The translations under genes and the position numbers were made by a program. Source: Candidatus Obscuribacterales bacterium (lineage in GTDB: Bacteria > Cyanobacteriota > Vampirovibrionia > Obscuribacterales > Obscuribacteraceae). From it: 64,000 nt of DNA. The notes under the pieces were generated by a model. The model was not told where the DNA came from. It did not search any database and worked only from the letters and a program-made list of their open reading frames with translations. Positions 35,741 through 42,536 of the stretch are shown in pieces. Within the stretch, counting starts at the first letter, position 1. Each line of letters begins with the position of its first letter. The stretch is taken from assembly GCA_020634035.1 (NCBI GenBank), contig JACKCM010000007.1:186001-250000 (forward strand), given 5' to 3'.

Positions 35741-37198
35741 ATGTCAGAAGAAACGAAATTAAATGATGGCAACGACGTTAACGACGTCAATGAAATGGAC
35801 ACGCCTAACCCGCCGGTGCGTTTCGAGATCTTCCCCAATGAACTCTTTGCCACTGTCAATCTGCACGAAGTGCGCCAGGGCGAAGAGAGTTTCTCTTGTT
35901 GGTCCTTTGTGAGCGAAGGGCTCTCCCGTCTCGGGCAGCGAGAGCTTGCCATGTTGATTCGCAAACAAGATGACCAGAGTGACAACGACTATCCGACAGA
36001 CGTTCTTGGATTCTTTCTGACAGTGCGCCGCTACGCCATGGAACAAAATGTTTTCATGGAAGGCGATATCACCGAATTTGGTGAAAGTGGATTTTTGGAT
36101 CCTAAATTCAAAGCGATTGCCTATGTCCGACCCCTTGGTCTGTATGGTGCCGAGAACACCGACAATCTCTTGAACTGCATATTGTTGAGCGAAGAAGAGC
36201 TTGAAGTGGCTCGACGCTTCGGCCTCTCAAGAGTGGTATCACTTCTGGGGCACAAGTTCAATCATTATCCCTGTCCTCCCTGGGTTGATCTGTCGAGAGC
36301 TTCCACGGTGAATGAAAAGCTTTCTGAAGATATGAACGAAAGTATTCTCGCCAAAGTCCCCTTCATGAGCATCCCTCATGTCAGGGTCTGTCTCTGTGTC
36401 GATACCCTCAAGATCTTCTGCCGCAAAGGCACCCATGAATTTATCCGTGAGTTTCTCAAGCAGATTCCTAAAGAAGCGCCGCTTTCTATCGGTTGCGACA
36501 TAGATCCTGCCGCCAATGCGATGCTGGTCTGGCAGGCGACAATGGACAACGGACCCTCGGCGATAACGCCACCGGGAAGCGACGGCACACGAGTAGCCGG
36601 CTGTTCTGTTCTGGTCTTTCCCGAACAAGATTCCACCAATGTCCAGGTTATTGAAGACAGCTTCTTCCTCAGCCTTAAAACCGAAGACTGGGAGAAGCTG
36701 CGCAACGCTCTTATGACCGGTAAACCGAGCTCTATTTCGGCACATCCGGGCGGCAAAATAGAAGTGGAATGGTACGAAGAGAGTCCGGAGGTGGCATCGT
36801 TGCCGGTGCCGGAGGCCATGGACCATGTTCCGGACCTGCCCACCATCGAGCATGCCGACGGCTGCGGCAAAGTCCTTGAAGCTGAATTGAAGACTGAAGA
36901 AGAAGCCGTTCTCGCCTCTATCAATCCTAGAATTCTCTGTCAGTACATCGAGGCAATAGAGATGACGGTCCTTGGCTATTTCATCGACCGCCGTGCCGAA
37001 TCGGCCAAGACCATCACCCTCGACGCGGTTATAGAGCCCGATGAAAGAGTGAGCTGGAAGCTCGTCAGCGAACCCGAGCAGGATGACATCGAACTCAAAG
37101 GTATTCAGATTAGGCTCGGCGACCTGCCGGTGCCTGCCCTGATGTCTTCGCCGGTGGAATTCGCAATTAAGTTTCAGATTAACGCCAGCCAGGCTTGA
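35741..37198 (+). CDS. Large soluble protein of unknown family
   Basis: No family was recognised for this 485-residue protein. It has no signal peptide or membrane segment. An acidic N-terminal tail (about 25 residues) is followed by an alpha/beta region with FEIFPNELFATVNLHEVRQGEESFSCWSF and DVLGFFLTVRRYAMEQNVFMEGDITEFG. The C-terminal half has several beta-like stretches and many Glu/Asp. Its Cys residues are scattered. GGAG is eight bases before the ATG. It lies after the terminator and so probably has its own promoter. Expression as a cytosolic protein is likely. Confidence 0.6.
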   Translation: MSEETKLNDGNDVNDVNEMDTPNPPVRFEIFPNELFATVNLHEVRQGEESFSCWSFVSEGLSRLGQRELAMLIRKQDDQSDNDYPTDVLGFFLTVRRYAMEQNVFMEGDITEFGESGFLDPKFKAIAYVRPLGLYGAENTDNLLNCILLSEEELEVARRFGLSRVVSLLGHKFNHYPCPPWVDLSRASTVNEKLSEDMNESILAKVPFMSIPHVRVCLCVDTLKIFCRKGTHEFIREFLKQIPKEAPLSIGCDIDPAANAMLVWQATMDNGPSAITPPGSDGTRVAGCSVLVFPEQDSTNVQVIEDSFFLSLKTEDWEKLRNALMTGKPSSISAHPGGKIEVEWYEESPEVASLPVPEAMDHVPDLPTIEHADGCGKVLEAELKTEEEAVLASINPRILCQYIEAIEMTVLGYFIDRRAESAKTITLDAVIEPDERVSWKLVSEPEQDDIELKGIQIRLGDLPVPALMSSPVEFAIKFQINASQA

Positions 37199-37216
37199 AA
37201 AGCTATAATCAGTAGC

Positions 37217-37732
37217 ATGACCGGGATCGATAAAACTTTTTGCTTCAAATTGCTGGCTCTTGGGGTCAGCGTTGTTCTGTTTAGTTCGATAGCTTTATGC
37301 AGGCCTGTCTGTTCTCTCCCGACGGAGAAAGAGGGAGTCTCTGTCGTGAACGGCAGGATTGAGGGGTCAGCTACTCTGTTCAGATTCACTGCCGCTCAAA
37401 AGGAGCAGATCGAAAAGGACTTTGCCAGAGTTCCCTGGTGTGCCATTTTGAAGCTGACTCCTGCTCAGAGCAAGAAGCTTCGTGAGAAGACGTCCGTATC
37501 GATAGAGGAGGTGTTCCTCAGTCCTCCCAAGGTCGACCTAGAAGGAAAGGTCGAGCCTGGCAGGATGACGACATACACAAATAACTATGCAATTCAGATT
37601 GATCGAGATACTTTTGAAGTTGCCCACAAGAATCTGAGGCCTGGCGAGAAATTTGAGATCTTCAAAAAGTTGTTGAATGCGCCACCCGGTTCGGTTATTC
37701 ATCGAGGTAGGTTTGTGCCGGAAGTATTTTGA
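37217..37732 (+). CDS. Exported protein of unknown family
   Basis: The N-terminal segment (CFKLLALGVSVVLFSSIALCRPVCS) is a likely signal peptide. The mature part of about 135 residues is mixed alpha/beta and contains LTPAQSKKLREK and NYAIQIDRDTFEVAHKNLRPGEKF. No family was recognised. It follows the previous gene by 18 bases but is probably independent in function. Confidence 0.55.
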   Translation: MTGIDKTFCFKLLALGVSVVLFSSIALCRPVCSLPTEKEGVSVVNGRIEGSATLFRFTAAQKEQIEKDFARVPWCAILKLTPAQSKKLREKTSVSIEEVFLSPPKVDLEGKVEPGRMTTYTNNYAIQIDRDTFEVAHKNLRPGEKFEIFKKLLNAPPGSVIHRGRFVPEVF

Positions 37733-37835
37733 TTGTTATTTATGGGATTAGTCCTCGGTGTCACAAAATCGTCATATCTTCCTGGTACTTTCTTCTTAGA
37801 ATCGCAATTTCCTCTGCCTGTTTTAGAGAAGAGAA

Positions 37836-38156
37836 ATGAAGGAATCCCAGGGAAACCACTCCGGTCAAAACGACCTCGGACAAGAACTTAGACAGGATCT
37901 GAGGCAGCAATTGCCTCCCTCTCAGACCGACGATATCAAAGCCCTTTTAATCAAGGCGTCTTCCGACCTCGAAAGCGCCATCGCGGGCATTGAGCAGGCG
38001 TCGGATCTGATGAAGCAGTACGAGCTCTGGGGAGTCTTCGATAAGATTCTGGAGGCTTGCGACCAGGACTGTTCTAAAAACAAAGCCAGCATCGATGAAA
38101 TAGTCCGGTATCTCGAAGAAGAGACCGGGGACAACCCTTATCTAGGTCGAAAGTAA
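37836..38156 (+). CDS. Small helical protein of unknown family
   Basis: This 106-residue protein has a Gln/Asp-rich first third and a helical remainder (IKALLIKASSDLESAIAGIEQASDLMKQYELWGVFDKILEAC), probably a coiled-coil or helical bundle. GAGAAGAGAA precedes the ATG. No family was recognised. Confidence 0.5.
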   Translation: MKESQGNHSGQNDLGQELRQDLRQQLPPSQTDDIKALLIKASSDLESAIAGIEQASDLMKQYELWGVFDKILEACDQDCSKNKASIDEIVRYLEEETGDNPYLGRK

Positions 38157-38196
38157 TATAATTGCCAGGTCACAGGTAAGACCCGGGAAGAAAACA

Positions 38197-38622
38197 ATGC
38201 CAAAGCTTGAAATAGAGCCCTATCTGTTCTTTGGGGGCAAATGCGAGGAGGCGCTCGCCTTCTATGCCGATGTACTTGGAGCCGAGACCCTTTTCAAAAT
38301 GCGATTCAGCGAAAGCCCGGATCCGTTGCCCGAGGGTATGATCGCAGACGGCTTTGAAGAGAAGATCATGCATTCTACATTTAGAGTGAAGGATACGACG
38401 ATAATGGCTTCCGACGGCTGTGGCCCTGAAGCCAAGTTCGAGGGCTTCTCCCTGGCTATCAATCTGGATGACGAAGCCGAGGCGAAGAGAATTTTTGAAG
38501 GGCTTTCAAAAGGCGGTAAAGTCGATATGCCTCTCTCCAAAACCTTCTGGTCGCCCTGCTATGGCATGCTCACCGATCGTTTCGGCGTGGCATGGATGGT
38601 CATGGTCCAGGGTTCTAACTAG
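38197..38622 (+). CDS. VOC-superfamily (PhnB/YjdN-like) protein
   Basis: This 141-residue protein opens IEPYLFFGGKCEEALAFYADVLGAETLFKMRF and ends with WSPCYGMLTDRFGVAWMVM, the paired beta-alpha-beta-beta-beta layout of the PhnB-like vicinal-oxygen-chelate family. Members bind metals or small molecules, but this group has few assigned reactions. GGAAG precedes the ATG. A 14-bp perfect inverted repeat follows directly. Confidence 0.82.
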   Translation: MPKLEIEPYLFFGGKCEEALAFYADVLGAETLFKMRFSESPDPLPEGMIADGFEEKIMHSTFRVKDTTIMASDGCGPEAKFEGFSLAINLDDEAEAKRIFEGLSKGGKVDMPLSKTFWSPCYGMLTDRFGVAWMVMVQGSN

Positions 38623-38629
38623 TCGGCGG

Positions 38630-38667
38630 TCTAGACATTTGGTTGGTCAACTGACCAAATGTCTAGA
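38630..38667. repeat. Long perfect palindrome upstream of the lethal-factor-fold-like gene
   Basis: TCTAGACATTTGGT (38630-38643) is perfectly complementary to 38654-38667 with a 10-base loop, and an inner GGTCA/TGACC pairing is possible. There is no T-tract on the plus side. A 15-base part (ATTTGGTTGGTCAAC, 38637-38651) recurs exactly at 39597-39611, and GTCAACTGAC recurs at 39531-39540. Confidence 0.75.
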
Positions 38668-38702
38668 TCAATGTCCGGATCAACATCGGGTAGGATAAAG
38701 AT

Positions 38703-39449
38703 ATGATGTTCGCCAAGAAACGATCACTTTCTTTTGCCGTAACTGCAATCGCTTGCAGTATTTTGCTATTCGGCTTCGGCATTGGATTCGGAATTCGAGA
38801 GAAAAAGCATACAAGTCAGATACCGAACTCTGGACCTTTGATGAATCGAGTCAGGGTGATCCCTCCGAGATTCGGTCATGCGCCAGTCAGAAAAGCCACC
38901 GTCGCCACATGCAAGGATGTTCTTCGACACCTTCCCAAACAGATCTATACTCTGCTCGAAGATGGCGGGGCAAGCATAAATATCGCTCCCAATATCGAGG
39001 ATAACTGGCCTGGTTCAGGAGACGGTGCGCGCCCTGGAGTCTCTGATATGACCATGGGCGAAGAGTCAGGAAGATGCTACGGGCGAGATGTCTGGATTTA
39101 TGAATCCGCGAAGATTAGAGGCAGCCAGAAACTGAAACCTCCGCGCTCGCAAGACTATATGCGCTCTAGTTTGTACCAACTGCTGGGCCACGCAATCAAT
39201 GATTGTATGGGCGTTGTCACAAACAAAGCAGAACTGAGAGATTTATATAACGAGGATCTTGATCACATGCCGTTTCTGGCTAATCACGAATACCTCGAAG
39301 AGAGACAAAGAAATGCCGATGCCCGTGCTCTTGGTAGTTCTGTAATCATAGGTGTTCTAATCAGTGGCGAGGATGATCACCTGGTTCCGGTTCAGCGGGC
39401 TTTTCCAAGAACGACGGACTATCTCAAAAAAGCTCTGGCCTTAGATTAG
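38703..39449 (+). CDS. Exported protein resembling ATLF/Pro-Pro endopeptidase fold, zinc motif lost
   Basis: The 248-residue protein has an N-terminal hydrophobic anchor (about 9-32). The rest recalls anthrax-lethal-factor-like peptidases: LRHLPKQIYTLLEDGGASINI, then SSLYQLLGHAINDCMG where active members have HExGHxxD, and a C-terminal FPRTTDYLKKAL. Here the first His and the Glu of HExxH are replaced (Q, L), and no clear third ligand is seen. It is therefore probably a non-catalytic relative. The family call rests on pattern memory and is uncertain. Palindromes flank the gene. Confidence 0.5.
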   Translation: MMFAKKRSLSFAVTAIACSILLFGFGIGFGIREKKHTSQIPNSGPLMNRVRVIPPRFGHAPVRKATVATCKDVLRHLPKQIYTLLEDGGASINIAPNIEDNWPGSGDGARPGVSDMTMGEESGRCYGRDVWIYESAKIRGSQKLKPPRSQDYMRSSLYQLLGHAINDCMGVVTNKAELRDLYNEDLDHMPFLANHEYLEERQRNADARALGSSVIIGVLISGEDDHLVPVQRAFPRTTDYLKKALALD

Positions 39450-39479
39450 GATTAGGATCAGGATTAAGATTATGATTGG
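39444..39479 (+). repeat. Imperfect GATTAG hexamer repeat
   Basis: Six consecutive hexamers (GATTAG, GATTAG, GATCAG, GATTAA, GATTAT, GATTGG) begin inside the stop codon region of the preceding gene. This is probably slippage-derived sequence, and no function is proposed. Confidence 0.6.
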
Positions 39480-39500
39480 TCGGCGACCCTGTCCGGTCTC

Positions 39501-39541
39501 TATTCGGATGAAAATCCGAATACTCAGTCAGTCAACTGACT
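39501..39541 (+). terminator. Twin hairpins, probable terminator
   Basis: TATTCGGAT-GAAA-ATCCGAATA (39501-39522) has nine base pairs and a GNRA tetraloop. AGTCAG-TCAA-CTGACT (39526-39541) follows immediately, then TGTTTTGCAATTTT. Together they likely end transcription of the 38703-39449 gene. Confidence 0.6.
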
Positions 39542-39596
39542 TGTTTTGCAATTTTCCTACGGACATAGCCATCTATTTCAATTTGAAATCTTCGAA

Positions 39597-39617
39597 ATTT
39601 GGTTGGTCAACCAACTA
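39597..39617. repeat. Second copy of the TTGGTTGGTCAAC palindromic element
   Basis: ATTTGGTTGGTCAAC (39597-39611) repeats the sequence at 38637-38651. It forms GTTGG-TCAA-CCAAC, overlapping the stop codon of the minus-strand MshEN gene. It may act as that gene's 3' hairpin. Confidence 0.6.
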
Positions 39618-41207
39618 GATCTGTTTGTACTTTCTCAAGCGCTGCATCTCTTGATGGGCCTCTTCTTTTTTCTGGGTCATCTCCTGATGACAGGCGACCA
39701 GGCGCTTCTGTCGGAATTTCGCCACGGTAAAGGTGAGGAAGATTGAGACCACCAGAAGGCAGATAGTGCCAGCGGCGACCACAAGCTCCGAACCATGGAG
39801 ATTTAGCAGAGTAGCCGCTGCGGTGGTCAGAACCATGACCGCTGCCAGAAGCAGAAACTCAACCGAATGAAAGAGGTCGGGAAGGGAATGTTTTTTATTG
39901 ACACCGGCGGTTATCGATTGCTCGATGCGATTAGCCTGTCTTTCTTTGCTGTTGAGAGAAAGGGTCTCTAGCGCTTCATCGATTTCGCATTTTGCCATCT
40001 CGCATTGATAGAGAACCCGCACCGCTTCTTCTTTTTCGATATCGCCATTGGCGAGTTGCTGAGCAAGAACCGGGGCAGCGCGAAATACTTGTATGCTGAC
40101 AAGATTGCGAGCAACCAGTGCATGCAGGGGATCCATGCCATACTGGCAGAAGTGCTTCACCGCAGAGCAGATGCTGCTTTCTTCGGTCAGTTTGGCGGAT
40201 ATTAGTAAATCGACTGCACCATTGAAGGTGGCAGGGTCGTCGCGGAAAATATTGAGTTCGGTGGTAAGGTATTTGATCGATTTGTTTTGATCCTGGGCTC
40301 TCTTAATAAGTCTTGCCGCATGCTGTCTGCTCAAGAGCTCTATCTGGCAGAGTTTTTGCAGAAACAGAGATTCATCTAGCAGTTCTTTAGATACTATGCC
40401 TGCTTCGATCAAAAGCTCGCCGAGAAGGCGGTTATCGTTTATGGAAGCTTCGAGGCAGGAGAGAAGCTCTGCTTCTGATACTACCCGGGCACTGAGGAGA
40501 ATGTCTCCGATTTTGATTTTTGAAAGAGTGTTTCTTGCTTTGATACCACATTTTTCAAAAGCGGTTTCAAGGTCGCAATTCGATTCTTTAGCGGTCTTTA
40601 GAGCGCGGATAGCAAGAGACTTATCGAGCTTTTTATCGACAATGAGCTTCAGGCATTCCACCACCATGTTGAGGTTATGGAAAGGCAGACTGCGCATTTT
40701 GAGCAGCGCACCGGCGACGCTTATCTCTCTTTCCTGGGCGATTCTTCTGGCTTCTTCCACAGCGCGGCTCTGGCTGTGACCGGATTCTAAAATGAGTTCG
40801 ATTAACAGGGTCTCGTTAGAAGAGACGCTCTTGTCGGTTTCAGAAAGCCAGCGAGTTACTTTATTGAGAGGCAGGTTCTTCTCCCGAGCACAGCGCAGGG
40901 CGCTGGCGGCGTCCTGTCTGCCGAGGGCACCGGCTTCGACCAGGAGCTGGGCTTCCAGGACATTTTCGAGATCCAGTTCGGTGATTCTCGAAGTTTCGAC
41001 CAGAACTTGTCCCAGGGGCTTGCCGGTTTTCTCCGCTTGTTGAACCGATACGGCAAGGGCGCTGGATGAGACCAGTCTTGCTTCGAGCAAAAGAACACCG
41101 AGTTTCACTCTGGGGCGGGGGGATTTTAGTAAAGGGTCACCGGAATTAGTAAAGGAAGGCGAGTAAGAAGTACTCTTCGAATAGGATTCCATATTAGGTG
41201 GATGCAT
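39615..41207 (-). CDS. MshEN-repeat protein with two C-terminal membrane segments
   Basis: This 530-residue protein contains at least two recognisable MshEN-like units, residues about 33-86 (VKLGVLLLEARLVSSSALAVSV...GKPLGQVLVETSRITELDLENVLEAQ) and 230-285 (IKIGDILLSARVVSEAELL...LLGELLIEAGIVSKELL), with degenerate units between and after. MshEN domains in secretion ATPases bind c-di-GMP through xLGxxL motifs. No ATPase follows here. Two transmembrane segments (about 448-497) and a charged tail follow instead. The start has GGAGG. A membrane-anchored c-di-GMP or helical-repeat scaffold is the best guess. Confidence 0.65.
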   Translation of the reverse strand: MHPPNMESYSKSTSYSPSFTNSGDPLLKSPRPRVKLGVLLLEARLVSSSALAVSVQQAEKTGKPLGQVLVETSRITELDLENVLEAQLLVEAGALGRQDAASALRCAREKNLPLNKVTRWLSETDKSVSSNETLLIELILESGHSQSRAVEEARRIAQEREISVAGALLKMRSLPFHNLNMVVECLKLIVDKKLDKSLAIRALKTAKESNCDLETAFEKCGIKARNTLSKIKIGDILLSARVVSEAELLSCLEASINDNRLLGELLIEAGIVSKELLDESLFLQKLCQIELLSRQHAARLIKRAQDQNKSIKYLTTELNIFRDDPATFNGAVDLLISAKLTEESSICSAVKHFCQYGMDPLHALVARNLVSIQVFRAAPVLAQQLANGDIEKEEAVRVLYQCEMAKCEIDEALETLSLNSKERQANRIEQSITAGVNKKHSLPDLFHSVEFLLLAAVMVLTTAAATLLNLHGSELVVAAGTICLLVVSIFLTFTVAKFRQKRLVACHQEMTQKKEEAHQEMQRLRKYKQI

Positions 41208-41307
41208 TGTGATGCCTCCGTATTAGTAAAAGTAAGATGGGGGACGGTTTTAGTAAGGTCCCTCTAATATAAGGATTTTCAAGGGGCAGGTCTATTGACG
41301 TTCTTTA

Positions 41308-41330
41308 TATAGCGAAAGTGCGTATAAAAC
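41308..41330 (-). promoter_or_regulatory. 23-bp promoter repeat, copy 1
   Basis: This block is identical over 23 bases to 42450-42472 and lies 101 bases before the start of the minus-strand gene at 41207. Read on the minus strand it gives TTGTTT, 17 bases, then TATAAA, a reasonable sigma-70 promoter. An imperfect 11-bp inverted repeat (CAGTGTTTACG, 41351-41361, with 41369-41379) sits just upstream, in an activator-like position. Confidence 0.55.
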
Positions 41331-41350
41331 AACGGAGGCTGGCTGTTTAT

Positions 41351-41379
41351 CAGTGTTTACGCATCATTCGTAAACAGTG
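41351..41379. promoter_or_regulatory. Inverted repeat upstream of MshEN gene promoter
   Basis: CAGTGTTTACG and CGTAAACAGTG are complementary except one pair, with a seven-base spacer. Its location about 20 bases upstream of the probable -35 suggests a binding site for a dimeric regulator. The neighbouring NarL-type regulator is a candidate, by proximity only. Confidence 0.4.
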
Positions 41380-41452
41380 GTTCAAAAAAACTTTTTTGAG
41401 AAATTTAGCTGTTTATGCCATTTTTGGCACAATGCCTCTATATTACAGCGCC

Positions 41453-41495
41453 AAAAAAAGCTCCCGACTACGCTTCACAGCATTGTTCGGGAGCT
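41453..41495 (-). terminator. Intrinsic terminator of the 269-residue MshEN gene
   Basis: On the minus strand AGCTCCCGA (41487-41495) pairs with TCGGGAGCT (41459-41467), followed by an unbroken run of T. It lies 37 bases after the stop codon at 41532. This 324-base gap therefore holds a terminator for one gene and the promoter of the next. Confidence 0.82.
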
Positions 41496-41531
41496 ACGGA
41501 CGATATTTAGTTGTGGGGATATCGTCTGACC

Positions 41532-42341
41532 TTACGGTTGATATTCCGGGTTAAAACTTAGTCTTCTCCAGTACTGATCTAACTTGGCTTTGATCTGTCC
41601 TTTTATAGTATCGGCGGCTTGTGAATCATCTAAATCCTCTTCCGGGCAGTAGCCGTAGCTGAAGCCGAGATCGTGAGAGGCTTGTTCGAAGCTTATATTC
41701 TTCTCGGTCATCTGGCGCAGAACCAGCACCGCTTCCTGGCGCGACATCTTCTTCTCTTCCACCAGCTCGGCACATTCGAGGGCCGCTTCGGAGAGACTGC
41801 CGGAGATTGCGCCTTTGAGAATCTCGATCACCAGCGGTCTGAAAGTGTTCTCCAGTTGCCAGTTTCTAGAGCAATACTGGTCAGCTTTGTTATCTTGAAG
41901 TATTCCGGCTTTGACCAGCAGATCGAGAGCTTCGTCTTCACCTTCTCTGGCTTCGACCAGCTCTTTGACCCGCCCCAGGATATTGATAGCGGAGATTTTG
42001 AGATTGAGAGAGTCACGGGTTATTTCAGCGGCTTTGTCCGAGGTGATCAGACCGTTTTTGATAAGCAGTCTGAGAACCTTTGCTTCCTGACCGGATATAT
42101 GAGATTTGGTCGAGGTGGTGTCCTCGTGCTTTTCGCTCTCCAGAATCAAGAGCGCTTCGTCGAAAGCGATGCCATTGGCTTTGCTGAATGCCAGTGCCTT
42201 TTCGGCGAGTTCGCGGTTCACCATACCCTGGCGAACCATATAGTTGGCCAGTCTTTCGCAATCGGAAACCGATGGAGAATCTGCTTTGTCTGCGCCGAGG
42301 CTGCCGGCGTTCAGATACTGGTTGTTGAAGGAAGTGTACAT
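41532..42341 (-). CDS. MshEN-like helical repeat protein, soluble
   Basis: From the ATG at 42341 the protein has 269 residues (a GTG at 42401 would add 20). It contains repeated units of the pattern ANYMVRQGMVNRELAEKALAFSKANGIAFDEALLILE and VLRLLIKNGLITSDKAAEITRDSL, related to the MshEN-like repeats of its neighbours but lacking clear LGxxL motifs. There is no membrane segment. The ATG is favoured because its distance to the 23-bp promoter repeat (109 bases) matches that of the paralogue (101 bases). No catalytic domain is present, so an adaptor role is likely. Confidence 0.62.
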   Translation of the reverse strand: MYTSFNNQYLNAGSLGADKADSPSVSDCERLANYMVRQGMVNRELAEKALAFSKANGIAFDEALLILESEKHEDTTSTKSHISGQEAKVLRLLIKNGLITSDKAAEITRDSLNLKISAINILGRVKELVEAREGEDEALDLLVKAGILQDNKADQYCSRNWQLENTFRPLVIEILKGAISGSLSEAALECAELVEEKKMSRQEAVLVLRQMTEKNISFEQASHDLGFSYGYCPEEDLDDSQAADTIKGQIKAKLDQYWRRLSFNPEYQP

Positions 42342-42449
42342 GATAGTAAGGTTTTGAACGGAACTAGTAAGGATTTTAAATGCGGGGGTGCTGAAGGGCA
42401 CGTTACCATACTAGCCTTAGAGCAAGCGTCTGTGAATTCGCAAAATGCG

Positions 42450-42472
42450 TATAGCGAAAGTGCGTATAAAAC
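42450..42472 (-). promoter_or_regulatory. 23-bp promoter repeat, copy 2
   Basis: This copy is identical to 41308-41330. On the minus strand it presents TTGGTT and TATACG about 16 bases apart. Conservation of the entire block, while flanking DNA differs, suggests a selected promoter/operator controlling both MshEN genes together. Confidence 0.55.
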
Positions 42473-42494
42473 CAAGAAGAACCGCATGCAAAGC

Positions 42495-42512
42495 CGCTAT
42501 ACATAGATAGCG
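42495..42512 (-). terminator. Hairpin after the histidine kinase gene
   Basis: CGCTAT (42495-42500) pairs with ATAGCG (42507-42512) 25 bases after the kinase stop codon. The U-tract on the minus strand is poor, so termination may be partial. Confidence 0.4.
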
Positions 42513-42536
42513 CCCGCTGCAAAAAAACAAAGATTT

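Noticed and set aside
39444..39479. CRISPR-like array
   Set aside because: Six adjoining 6-base units without spacers are a simple microsatellite-type repeat.
38630..39617. Insertion sequence around the pseudoprotease gene
   Set aside because: No transposase and no target-site duplication were seen; palindromes are reported only as repeats.
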